DNA from: Chthoniobacteraceae bacterium
GTDB taxonomy: Bacteria; Verrucomicrobiota; Verrucomicrobiia; Chthoniobacterales; Chthoniobacteraceae
Reading direction: 5' to 3'
NCBI GenBank assembly: GCA_028293625.1
Contig: JAQGOL010000024.1
Span: forward strand, 248,001 to 312,000
Length of the DNA stretch: 64,000 bases
A model generated the notes under the pieces. It saw only the letters and a program-made list of their open reading frames with translations, was not told where the DNA came from and ran no database searches. How positions within the stretch are numbered: position 1 is the stretch's first letter; each line of letters opens with the position of its first letter. Shown here in pieces: positions 28,045 through 37,600 of the stretch. A program made the translations under genes and the position numbers.

Positions 28045-29637
28045 TTAACCGCCTTGCCTGGCTTGTTTCGCGAGAGCTGCCACCGTAGCGACGAGCTCCA
28101 TCGCGTCCACCGGCTTGGGGAGGAGGATCTGGAAGCCGGCGCACATCGCCTGCACCCGATCTTCCACGCGGGTGTACGCCGTCAGCGCGGCGGCGGGAAT
28201 TTTGCCACCTTTTTCGGGAGGCCTCGCCCTTAGTTCCTCTAGAAAGGCGTAGCCATTTTTTTCCGGCATGCCGATGTCGCTCACGAGCACATCTGGAAGA
28301 CTGATGTCCAAAAGTCGCAACGCCTCATCCGCACTGCCCGCAGTGCTGACCTTGGCTCCGGCCTTTTCCAACGTCTTGGCAACCATCATCCGGGAATCCT
28401 GGTCATCGTCGACGATGAGCACCGTGATCGCATGCAACGCAGGGATGGGATGGCCCTGAAGATCCGCCTCGTTACCCTCCCGGCGGGCCAAGGCGAAACT
28501 CTGCTCGGTAACCGCAGTGAAAGGAAGGACAACCGAGAATGTCGCTCCCTGTCCTGGTCCCGGACTTCTCGCGAAGACATTTCCTCCATGCAACTCCACC
28601 AGGTGTTTCACAATGGAGAGTCCCAGTCCCAGGCCGCCGTGACTGCGGCTGTTGGATGCATCGGCCTGACGAAACCGATCAAAGACGTTTGGCAGGAAAT
28701 CGCCGACGATCCCGATTCCGGTGTCGGTGATGCTAGCTTCGAGATGGGAGTCGACCCGCTGCAGGGTCACGTCAATCTGTCCGCCGCGCGGGGTAAACTT
28801 GATTGCGTTGGTGAGCAGGTTCCAAAACACCTGCTGCATTCGCTGCGGATCGCCTGTGATGGTCGTCGCCGCACTATGGACGAACGCGTGAATCTTTACG
28901 CCCTTGCTCTGCGCCGCGGGGCGCACCGTTTCCAGTGCGGCTTCCAGCACAGTGGCCAGCTCAATCTTCTGCACATCCAGCCGCACTTTTCCCGAGAGAA
29001 TCCGGCTCATATCGAGCAAGTCTTCGATGATGTGTTGCTGCGCCTTGGCGTTGCGGCCGATAACCTCCAGACCCTGAGCCAATTCACCCTCGCTGAGATC
29101 GCCTACTTGCAGGATTTGCACCCAGCCGACGATCGATTGCAAGGGTGTGCGCAACTCGTGCGAGAGGGTCGTGAGGAACTCGTCTTTCAGCCGGTTTTGC
29201 CGAACCGTCTCATCATTGGCCGTTGCCAGAATTTGCGCCGCTTGTGTCTGCAAAGAAATGTCACGGGCAATCTTGGAGGCACCGACAATCTCGCCCGCCC
29301 GGTTCTTGACCGGAGAGATCGTGAGGGAAATGTCGAGCTGATGGCCATCCTTGTGGCAGCGCTTTGTATCAAAGTGATCGACCCGTTCGCCATGACGCAG
29401 CCGTTGCAAAATGGCGGGCTCCTCTTGTTTTCGCTCGGCGGGAATCAGCCGCAAGATCGGCTGGCCGATCATTTCCTCAGCCGTGTATCCAAAGATCCGC
29501 TCGGCGCTCTTGTTCCAGCTCGTTACAATCCCATTCAGGTCCTTGGTGATGATAGCGTCGTCCGACGAGTCGATGATCGCGGAGAGAAAATGCTCTGCAC
29601 TGTCAAAGCCGAAGGGAAGGTTAGATGGAGGCGTCAT
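28045..29637 (-). CDS. PAS-domain hybrid sensor histidine kinase
   Basis: A 530-residue soluble hybrid kinase. After a short lead comes a PAS domain (FLSAIIDSSDDAIITKDLNG, WNKSAERIFGYTAEEMIGQ) with PAC segment, a HisKA domain with the phospho-acceptor His near residue 160 (LSHELRTPLQSIVGW), an HATPase_c domain (NLLTNAIKFTP, ITDTGIGI, SHGGLGLGLSIVKHL) and a C-terminal receiver (VLIVDDDQDSR, Asp in VSDIGMPEKNG near 452, LPKPVD). No membrane helix is present, so the signal is cytoplasmic. The ATG at 29637 is preferred over the long upstream frame (to 29862), which overlaps the next gene. No separate output regulator is adjacent. Confidence 0.93.
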   Translation of the reverse strand: MTPPSNLPFGFDSAEHFLSAIIDSSDDAIITKDLNGIVTSWNKSAERIFGYTAEEMIGQPILRLIPAERKQEEPAILQRLRHGERVDHFDTKRCHKDGHQLDISLTISPVKNRAGEIVGASKIARDISLQTQAAQILATANDETVRQNRLKDEFLTTLSHELRTPLQSIVGWVQILQVGDLSEGELAQGLEVIGRNAKAQQHIIEDLLDMSRILSGKVRLDVQKIELATVLEAALETVRPAAQSKGVKIHAFVHSAATTITGDPQRMQQVFWNLLTNAIKFTPRGGQIDVTLQRVDSHLEASITDTGIGIVGDFLPNVFDRFRQADASNSRSHGGLGLGLSIVKHLVELHGGNVFARSPGPGQGATFSVVLPFTAVTEQSFALARREGNEADLQGHPIPALHAITVLIVDDDQDSRMMVAKTLEKAGAKVSTAGSADEALRLLDISLPDVLVSDIGMPEKNGYAFLEELRARPPEKGGKIPAAALTAYTRVEDRVQAMCAGFQILLPKPVDAMELVATVAALAKQARQGG

Positions 29638-29801
29638 CCTGAAGAAGTTATCGCATGCCGAGGGGTGCGTCGATGCGTCCGACGTGCATCGTGCCCGGCC
29701 TGGCTCTTGGACGCATTTCTTCCTCAGATCCAGCAGTGCCGCGGAGCGCCATAGCGGGAGCGGTTCGCTGCAGCGCATGGTTGGCAGTGGCGCTTCATTA
29801 C

Positions 29802-30209
29802 CTATGGTCGCTCCCGGTTCAATCGTGCAACCAGAAGCAGGATCGGTAATAGAAAAATCCAACAGCCCAAGGCGTCAGCGATCACAAAAAAAACGGGAAC
29901 ACCGGAACGCATGCCCGCAAAGATCCCAACCGCAGACAGGATCATAATGGCGACTGCTTGATACCTGATGATGCTGCTGAATGGCCGAACATCGCGAGCA
30001 AGCATTAAAAGGAGCCCTCCGTAAAAGGCGCATAATGCGCAAACTGAGCGGGCAAGATACTCTGCGATAGGTGCTGTGGGAAAGTCGCCAAGCCCGAGGA
30101 GCCAGTGGCCCCCGTCGAGCCAGCTCCGAGGCGCAAACAGTGGAATCAATGCCAACACGCAAATCCCGCCAAGCATGCGCAGAAGCAATCTGAGCCACGA
30201 CTCAATCAT
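29802..30209 (-). CDS. Four-helix membrane protein, unknown function
   Basis: A 135-residue protein with four predicted membrane helices (MLGGICVLALIPLFA, AFYGGLLLMLARDV with preceding helix, YQAVAIMILSAVGIFAG, VFFVIADALGCWIFLLPILLLVA). It resembles small unannotated integral membrane proteins of the DoxX/DUF type, but I cannot place it. The intervening 165 nt before the kinase hold no gene. Confidence 0.65.
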   Translation of the reverse strand: MIESWLRLLLRMLGGICVLALIPLFAPRSWLDGGHWLLGLGDFPTAPIAEYLARSVCALCAFYGGLLLMLARDVRPFSSIIRYQAVAIMILSAVGIFAGMRSGVPVFFVIADALGCWIFLLPILLLVARLNRERP

Positions 30210-31004
30210 ATTTTAAATACAGGCAGAGAAGGCTTTTGAAGGCGAGGCTGAAAACCGTGAACCGAAGTGCTTGGAAGTTTGGCGCCGCTCATAAAGAAGT
30301 GCCGTTGATCTTGTTGATAACCCGGCGCATCAACCTGCCGGTCTTTATGTAGTTGTTGGTAATCTCAACGGCGGACCCGGCCGAGGCCAACGATCCTGTT
30401 CCGCTGCGAGTGAAACCTTTTAGCTTTGGCTGGAACGTGATGTTGACAAAATTACACGAGTGCCGCCAGCGACGCTTCCATCGTGTGGCCCAGTTTTCCG
30501 CTAAGGTTCAACTCAATAAGAACCGCGATTTGCGCCGGCCCATGCCGAGCCAAACATATTCCAGCAATCCAGCGGGGCACCTGATATATGAGGTTGGGTT
30601 TGCAAGAGGCGGGGAAGTCGAGAGCGAGTCTCAGCTGACAGCAACATCACGTCTGTCCGCGATTATCTGAGGACGCAATGTAATGATAGCCCGTCACTCA
30701 GCGTAGCGAAGAAAACTTTCATTTGGCTCCCTGTTGTGACGGGTCTTGTTTGGGAATTTGCCGGCTTCAGGCTGGGTGGGACGGGCTGATTGAAGGGGGG
30801 ACGGAGAAGCTTTATTTTTTTTCTGAGCGGAGATGATAAAAATGTGAGTTGAGGCACTTGCACACCCATTCGATCACGATTAAGGAGTTGCCAGACGGAA
30901 TGGAAAAACGCTTTGCGCCAGTGATTTGTGTTTTCCCAAATCCGCCACCCCGCCAGGCAATTTTTTTCACGCAAGCCCCTTTTAGCGCCACCCACTCCGC
31001 ATTT
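30210..31004. other. Long non-coding stretch upstream of the surface-protein operon
   Basis: About 800 bp with no gene I trust. Frames at 30353-30670 (plus, TTG start) and 30663-31079 (minus) lack recognisable domains. An 8-bp inverted repeat (CCCGTCAC at 30690-30697, GTGACGGG at 30736-30743) is followed by TCTTGTTT and could be a weak terminator. The right-hand end, with an A/T-rich patch at 30810-30840, should hold the promoter of the surface-protein operon. Confidence 0.5.
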
Positions 31005-34000
31005 ATGAAGTCTGTTACCTCCTTTTCCTGTGTCGAACCGCTTGAGTCGCGTATCGCTCCTGCCGCTGTTGTTTTCCAATCCGGCTCTTCAGGGCACAAG
31101 ATTGGTGAGATCGATTACACGGATGTTGATAGCGCCGCGGAAGATGCAGTTTTTATCAACACGGAAGCTGATCCGAGTGATCCGATCTCCGCGCTCATGG
31201 GAATCGGGGCGCCCGGAGTTGCGGATACATTCTACGTAAAGCTGACGACAAACAGTCTCCTCAAGGTATTCAATCAAACGGGTTTTCAGCCCTTGATCAG
31301 CGGCGATATCACAGGGAATGCCGGCATCACGGGAACGTTGATCGCATTTTTTGTGGATAAAAATTTGGATAACGAGGTGCAGCTCAATGAGTTGACCGGC
31401 CTTGCGCTGGGTAAAAACGTCCAGGCAATCATCAGTGGAAGCGTCGACGGCGACGTGGTCTCCAATTTTAATGATGCGCTCAACAAGCTGGGCGGCGCTA
31501 ACGATCAGCCGGGTCAGGCTCACGATCTTCTGCTTAATCCGATCACGAGTTTGGTGGTGTCGGGCAATGTGAACGGGAGCGTGATCAGCGGCGGCCAGAT
31601 CAACAAATTGAGCGTTGGCAGTGTCAAGCAAGTGCTTGCGGGCACGGCGGCCAACGGTGTTTCTTTTGATTTTAACGGAGCGGTGACTGGTGGCGGCGAC
31701 CTGCTTGCAGTTGCTTCCCCGGCGCCGGGGATCAAAGGGGTTTCAATCCTGAATACTTCGATTGGCACTTTAAATCTGATGCAGGCTGGTGATGGCGGCG
31801 CGGGAGCCATTGGCGGCGCTCTGACAAATATCACGTTGATTGCCGCCCAGAGCGGCTTCCTGTTGCAATCGGGTGATGGAGGGAGCGGCGTGGCGGCCCG
31901 ACATAACGGCGGCGCGGGCGGTTTGATTTCAGGAGTGATCATCAACGGACTGCGGGCCAGCGAGGTGGATCAATCGGCCAACTCGTTGATCCGGATCGTG
32001 GCCGGCGATGGCGGCGATAATTTCCTTGGAAGCACGGGTCTGGGCGGCGTGGGTGGTAGTCTTCAAAACGTTTTTGTGGGTTATGAAACTGTCCCGGGTA
32101 AAACCGCTCCCCAGCAATCTTTGACCGCCTTGAGTGACGCGGTCTTGATCCAGGGCGGCCTTGGTGGCGACGGCCGGATTGCGGGGGCTGGCGGCTCCAT
32201 CAAGAGCGCCTCGGTTTTCGCGTCACCAAGTGGCGCTGGAAACGACATCGATCTGTTTGGCGGAGTCGGTGGCGCAACCACCGTGGCCAGCACTGCGGCA
32301 AAAGCGGGGGCTGGAGGTTCGGTGAGTGGAATATTGGTTTTGAATCCGGGAAATTCGATTGAAGCAGAGGCTTCGAAAATCGTTGTGGCTGGAGGAAATG
32401 CTGGTTCCGCCTCAGTGGGCGGCTCAGGAAATGCAGGCGGGTTTGTGAGTGCGGCCAATTTGATTGGATCGCAGACGCTGTTGCGGGGTGGTGACGGCTC
32501 GACCGGACAGCGGCTGGGCGGCAATGGGGGATATGTGTCCGCAGTGATTGTCCAATCAAGTTCACAAGGGGTGCATCCTGAGTCAGTGATTATTGATGCC
32601 GGCCATGGCGGTGACGCTTCAGCCGGAAGAGGTGGCAGTGGCGGGCGTGTTTTTGATCTCACCGTGCGAAACGGCGATCTTCGCGAGCTTTTGATCAACC
32701 AGACCGCGGGCGCCGGAAATGGCGGTATGAGCCAATTGGGCGCAGGCGGTGTGGGCGGTACAGTTTCTATGCTTGATATCACTGAGTCCGATACTGGCAA
32801 CGCGGGTGCGGCTCAGATTCGCTCGGGTTCCGGCGGAACCGGTGGTGTCGGTGGAGGCGGTCGCGCAGGCGGTGCTGCCGGCGCAATTTCCACAGTGAAT
32901 ATCAGCGGGGTCCAGCTCGATTTGACCGTCACAGGAGGAGAGGGTGGCTTGGCAAGGTCCAATGCCGCCGGCGGCAAAGGTGCTGAGATCAACGGGCTTT
33001 CCTTTGTCAGTTACAAGCAGCAGGACGGCAACGAGGTGAATGCAACAATTTTGGGAGGAGTGGGTGGCGATGGCGCTGGAACCGGCGCGGGCGGTATTGG
33101 AGGGGCGGTAAGCAATGCCTCGATCACAGTTGGCCGTTCTGTCTCCGTGCTTGTCGGCGGAGTTGAATCCGCGCTGGTGGATGGTGGCAATATCGTTGTG
33201 ACGGCTGGCATCGGAGGCGATTCAACAGGAGGCACTTCCGGGGCAGGTGGTGCGATTGTTAATTCCAGCTTTATTTCATATGCCGGCGACGTCACCGCTT
33301 CCGCCGCAAACGCAGGGAGCGGAGTCAAAGCCGCCACCGGCGGGCGGATCGATAACCTGGCTGTTCAGGTCGGACGGAATGTCTCCATCTCCTCGGGAAA
33401 TGGCGGCGGCGGCGGTTCCGGTGGAGATATCCTTCACGCGGGCTTTGTCCGGGCCGAGGAAGAGTTGAACGTGATCGGCAGCATAATCGCCGCAGCTGGA
33501 CCCGCGCCGCTTGGCGCCATCTCTCTGCTTGCCGGTGCCGGTTCAGGCGCGGGCAAACTCGCAGGCAACGGCGGTTCCATTATCGATGTAAGCGGTTACG
33601 TCGGGATTGCAGGGGCCACCACTTTTACCGCCGGCAATGGCGCCGCGGTGGCAGCCAAAGCGGGCAACGGCGGCAGCATTTCCGGGATCGGATTACTCGG
33701 CGGCGGTGGCGCCGGTGCTGTGGTGCGCATTTCGGCCGGCAACGCCGTTGATTCAAGCAGCGCGAAAATCGGCGGCGCCGGCGGAGACGTGATCGACGTT
33801 GGCCTCGGGGTAAATATCTTTAATAAAGCGAATCCTGCCGATCCCGAGAATGCTCTCGCGCTTGATCCGCTCACTGTGATTCAGCATGTCTCCGCCGGCG
33901 ACGGTGGCGGAACCGGGCTCGCTTCCGGAAAGGGCGGCAGAGGCGGCGATGTTCGCGCACTCAATACGCATGAAGATATCGGGATCCGTTCGGGAGTCGG

Positions 34001-34592
34001 GTTTGGCTTTGATACCATGGGCGGAATCTTTGCCGGATCGGGCGGACTAAATACCTCGATCACACATACGGCGACTACTCTTGAAGCAAGAGACGGCCAG
34101 TCCGGGAGCGTGCTTCAGGTTACCGCAGATGCAATCGCGGCGATAGTCGCTGGCAAACCGCAGGCGGGCGATATTTTAACTGTCCGCAATCTTGCTGCGC
34201 GAGTGGATGACATCATCCTCAATGGTCTCAATGTAGCCACACGGGTGGATGCCAACGGAACCTTCCTTAACTTTAACACCGCCAATCTGATTGGTGGCGT
34301 GGTCAACCCTTCGGATGCCGGCGCTGCTTATAATAGCCCAGGGACACCTCCGGTGCTTCATCCCCATGCCAATACTTTTGATGCGATCAATGGCGAGTTC
34401 ATCGACACCAACCCTGATGGCGTCTTTGGCCTTGGAGATACCCTGACTGCCAAGACAGACGGGTTCATTGCAGCACTTAGTTTCATTAACAACGCCGCCA
34501 ATGTCCGGCCCGAGGCGGTTCTGACCTCGATTGGCGGTGTTGTCACCTTTGTCGATCTTAACAATACGAATGGCCAGTTGGTGCAACCGTAA
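31005..34592 (+). CDS. Giant Gly-rich repeat surface protein A (EPLESRIAPA type)
   Basis: A 1,195-residue secreted protein. It opens MKSVTSFSC-VEPLESRIAPA (motif at residues 11-20), resembling the LEPR-XLL N-terminal element of large bacterial surface proteins. Residues 118-129 (DKNLDNEVQLNE) look like an EF-hand loop. From about 300 to 1,010 runs a Gly-rich array, in units of about 45-55 residues of the pattern A-G-D-G-G-x-G-x(3)-G-G-x-G-G-x-[IV], probably parallel beta-helix rungs. The C-terminus is non-repetitive and lacks PEP-CTERM or an autotransporter barrel. The ATG at 31005 is used; the frame is open from 30849 but that part has no signal. A paralogue starts 26 bp downstream. Confidence 0.8.
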   Translation: MKSVTSFSCVEPLESRIAPAAVVFQSGSSGHKIGEIDYTDVDSAAEDAVFINTEADPSDPISALMGIGAPGVADTFYVKLTTNSLLKVFNQTGFQPLISGDITGNAGITGTLIAFFVDKNLDNEVQLNELTGLALGKNVQAIISGSVDGDVVSNFNDALNKLGGANDQPGQAHDLLLNPITSLVVSGNVNGSVISGGQINKLSVGSVKQVLAGTAANGVSFDFNGAVTGGGDLLAVASPAPGIKGVSILNTSIGTLNLMQAGDGGAGAIGGALTNITLIAAQSGFLLQSGDGGSGVAARHNGGAGGLISGVIINGLRASEVDQSANSLIRIVAGDGGDNFLGSTGLGGVGGSLQNVFVGYETVPGKTAPQQSLTALSDAVLIQGGLGGDGRIAGAGGSIKSASVFASPSGAGNDIDLFGGVGGATTVASTAAKAGAGGSVSGILVLNPGNSIEAEASKIVVAGGNAGSASVGGSGNAGGFVSAANLIGSQTLLRGGDGSTGQRLGGNGGYVSAVIVQSSSQGVHPESVIIDAGHGGDASAGRGGSGGRVFDLTVRNGDLRELLINQTAGAGNGGMSQLGAGGVGGTVSMLDITESDTGNAGAAQIRSGSGGTGGVGGGGRAGGAAGAISTVNISGVQLDLTVTGGEGGLARSNAAGGKGAEINGLSFVSYKQQDGNEVNATILGGVGGDGAGTGAGGIGGAVSNASITVGRSVSVLVGGVESALVDGGNIVVTAGIGGDSTGGTSGAGGAIVNSSFISYAGDVTASAANAGSGVKAATGGRIDNLAVQVGRNVSISSGNGGGGGSGGDILHAGFVRAEEELNVIGSIIAAAGPAPLGAISLLAGAGSGAGKLAGNGGSIIDVSGYVGIAGATTFTAGNGAAVAAKAGNGGSISGIGLLGGGGAGAVVRISAGNAVDSSSAKIGGAGGDVIDVGLGVNIFNKANPADPENALALDPLTVIQHVSAGDGGGTGLASGKGGRGGDVRALNTHEDIGIRSGVGFGFDTMGGIFAGSGGLNTSITHTATTLEARDGQSGSVLQVTADAIAAIVAGKPQAGDILTVRNLAARVDDIILNGLNVATRVDANGTFLNFNTANLIGGVVNPSDAGAAYNSPGTPPVLHPHANTFDAINGEFIDTNPDGVFGLGDTLTAKTDGFIAALSFINNAANVRPEAVLTSIGGVVTFVDLNNTNGQLVQP

Positions 34593-34618
34593 ACCCCCTG
34601 CCTTCCACCATTACGAAA

Positions 34619-37600
34619 ATGAAATCTTCCACTCCTCTGTTAGCAAAAACGAACATCCCAAGCTGCATCGAGCCGCTGGAATCGCGGATTGCGCCCGCTG
34701 TTCTTCCAATTACTCACGTCATTGGCGCCGTCGCCAATGCCCCGCTCTCCCTGCACGCCGGCGACATGCTTTCCACGAGCGAAGCGGGCGGCTCTTATCT
34801 TCTCTTTATCGAGAAGGGGAGTGCGGTCATCTATACAACCGATCTGAATGGAAACAATCAGGTCGATTTTAATGAAATCACCGGGATCTCTGCCGGCGAT
34901 GGCCTGCGTCTTATCTCGTTTGTCGATATTCACGGCGACATTGTCACAAACCTGAAGTCAAACGGGACCCTAACCGATTCAGATAACAATGCCGGCAACG
35001 GACTTGATGGCAGGACGCTTCTCAACAGCCGTATTGAGAAAATTGAACTGCGTTCCCTGACTCAGGAAGATCTGCCGGTTGGGAGTAGTGTTTCTGATCG
35101 GCTCGCTTTGAGCACCTATTCCATTTTCGGAAATATTTATGCAGGTGCCGGGTTTGGAGCAACGGATGGTGGACTTATTATTGATGTCACCGGCAAATCG
35201 CTTCAACGGGAGAAGTTCACCGGCACAACCGGCATCGCGCAGTTTGTTGAGGTCGCCCCTTCCATCGCATCCATCAAGGTAGGCACATCCGCTTCAGGTG
35301 AGATATTTTCCTTTGGCACGTCGGCAGCCGGCCGCGGTCTTGGGTTCCAAGGCGAAGATGTGGAAGGCATAATACAGGCTTTCCATCCGGATTCCGGTCA
35401 AAACGGGGCGGATATCATTGGTGTGAAAATTGCCGACGGGATCTCGAAGTTCAATCTGGGAACTCTACAGGCTGGCGATGGCGGCTTTAACGGCCGGGGC
35501 GGACATATCATGAATGTCACGGTGACAGGCGATATGGCGGGTGGCTATAAACTGATTGCCGGCAACGCGGGGGATGGAAATACCGGCAAAGAAGGCGGCT
35601 CGATTATTAACTTTTCGGATTTGGGATCTATCACGAGCGAAGTAGTCCTGCAGTCCGGCAACGGCGGCCATGGTCTCTTTGGCGCCGGAGGTCCGGGCGG
35701 AAATATTGATCTTGTAAACGAGACTTCGATCCAGATCGCCGGACGCCTCATTGTTAACCTCGGAAATGGTGGCGACGGCCTGACGGCAGGTGGAGCGGGC
35801 GGCAGTCAGAAATCGGGTTCCTTTACAACGCCTGAAGGCGGTATCCCGTTTGGAGTGAATTTGGTAAGCAGCACGCATCAGTCCGGCGACATCTATAATA
35901 CAAAGCCAGGCACGCAGGTTATTCGCGGGTTTGATTTTGATCTCGATGGCTTTAATGACGTTGTTTATAGCTCCGGATCGCCAAGCCAGCTGGTGGTGCT
36001 ATTTGGTTCCGCCACCGGATTCGATGAACAGGGAACCCGCTATCCTGGAGCCCCGGGCACAATCTATCTAAACGGTCCCGCCAATGCGGAGGCCCTCGTT
36101 GTAGCCGACCTGAATGGAGATGGATTCGCCGACATCGCGACTGCTTCCTCAAACAATTCGGCGGCCGGAGTCAGTGTCTTTTTAAGCAGTTACACTGTCG
36201 ATCCGGTCAGCGGTAAGTCGACCTTTGCCGGATTCCATGATCCCTCTTTTAACGCACTGCCTGCGCTATCGGACTTTTCCTTCTTTGAAAAAGCTTTGAA
36301 GATCACGGCAATCAGTGCCGGAGATTATGATGGCGACGGCGTGGTCGACCTGGTGATCAATACTCAGCAGCATGATTTCACGCAGCTGGATCCCGAAGCT
36401 TCCTTCGGCAGCAATGTGATTATCGTAATGAAGGGTGATTCTTCGGCGCTCACTGCGCCTCAGGGAACCGGTCATTTCTATGCTGATTTCGTGAATGGTT
36501 CGCCCATATCGATTCTTTCGCCGGACACAAATAAGGTGGTGCTAAAAAGCACTGCACTGATCGCCGGGGCACAGGATTATTTTGTGGCCGGTGTGGAGAG
36601 AGCCAATTCGCTGGTTGTCTATAATTATACCAGTGGATCGCTTGCGGGCACCAAGATCGGGCTTGGCCAGATTGATACGGAGCGTGAAGTCAGTGATCCT
36701 GGCAAACGGGATCGCATCTCGCTGGTCAACGCGCAGCTTGCTGACTTCACGATTTTGGATGTGGACGGCGATCAACGTGCCGACATCGTAGCGCTTACAG
36801 CGGAGCCTGCCGGATTCCTTGTGGCTCTCAAAGGCGATGGAACCCCAGGTGTTTTAAACGAGGACGGGAGCGTTACAGGCGGCTTCGTAATTGCCTCCAA
36901 TGATCTGAGTGACGATACCTCTTCCCGTGCTGGGGAAAACAGCGGAATCGATCTTCAGGATGCCGCCCCAAAAGGACTTAATATCACAGGATCCCTCGTC
37001 GGAATCCTGACAACCTCGGCGCAAACAGATGGCCGCGGCAATGACATCTCCGTTGTGAGCTACGAAAAGGGAGTCCGGTTTGTAAACCTGAGCTTTCCCG
37101 CCAACGATTTCTTCAAAGCGTCAATAGCGAACACCAAACCCGGTATCGCATTTTCGGCGGACCCGGTTGGGACTATCCAGGCTTTTGATACTTACAGGCC
37201 TGTGGAAAGTAACACGGGAAATGTCGGGTTTGGATTTGCCGTCCCATTGCTTGATGACGATTTTGATGTGATTAAAACCACGGTCTCTGTTCGAAGCCAC
37301 TCGATTGCCAATAACGGTTTTTTTATTACCGCCGGAGATGGTGGCGACTCGGCCATTGGAAAAGGTGGAGCGGCCGGGCAAGTGGGCGATCAGTTGAGTG
37401 CGGTGGACGGCCAGCCTCTTGGAACCTTGAATATTGTTTTGCCATCGCAACCAGCATTTGAGCCTGTGGTGCGGCTTGTGGCCGGGAATGGTGGAAATGG
37501 CTATACGGGCGGCGGTGCAGGTGGTGATGTCAAAGGCGTCACGATCAGCGCTATAAACCAAGGCTCTTCCAATGTCGGCTCCCTCCTGTTTGCAGGTGAC

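Noticed and set aside
28432-29754. 440-codon plus-strand open frame
   Set aside because: Antisense shadow of the hybrid histidine kinase; no recognisable domain.
30353-30670. 105-codon plus-strand frame from TTG
   Set aside because: No domain, no ribosome site, weak start; left as non-coding.
30690-30743. Terminator hairpin CCCGTCAC/GTGACGGG
   Set aside because: The loop is 38 nt and there is no gene immediately upstream; too weak to list as a terminator.
30663-31079. 138-codon minus-strand frame
   Set aside because: Overlaps the start of surface protein A, no domain, odd composition.
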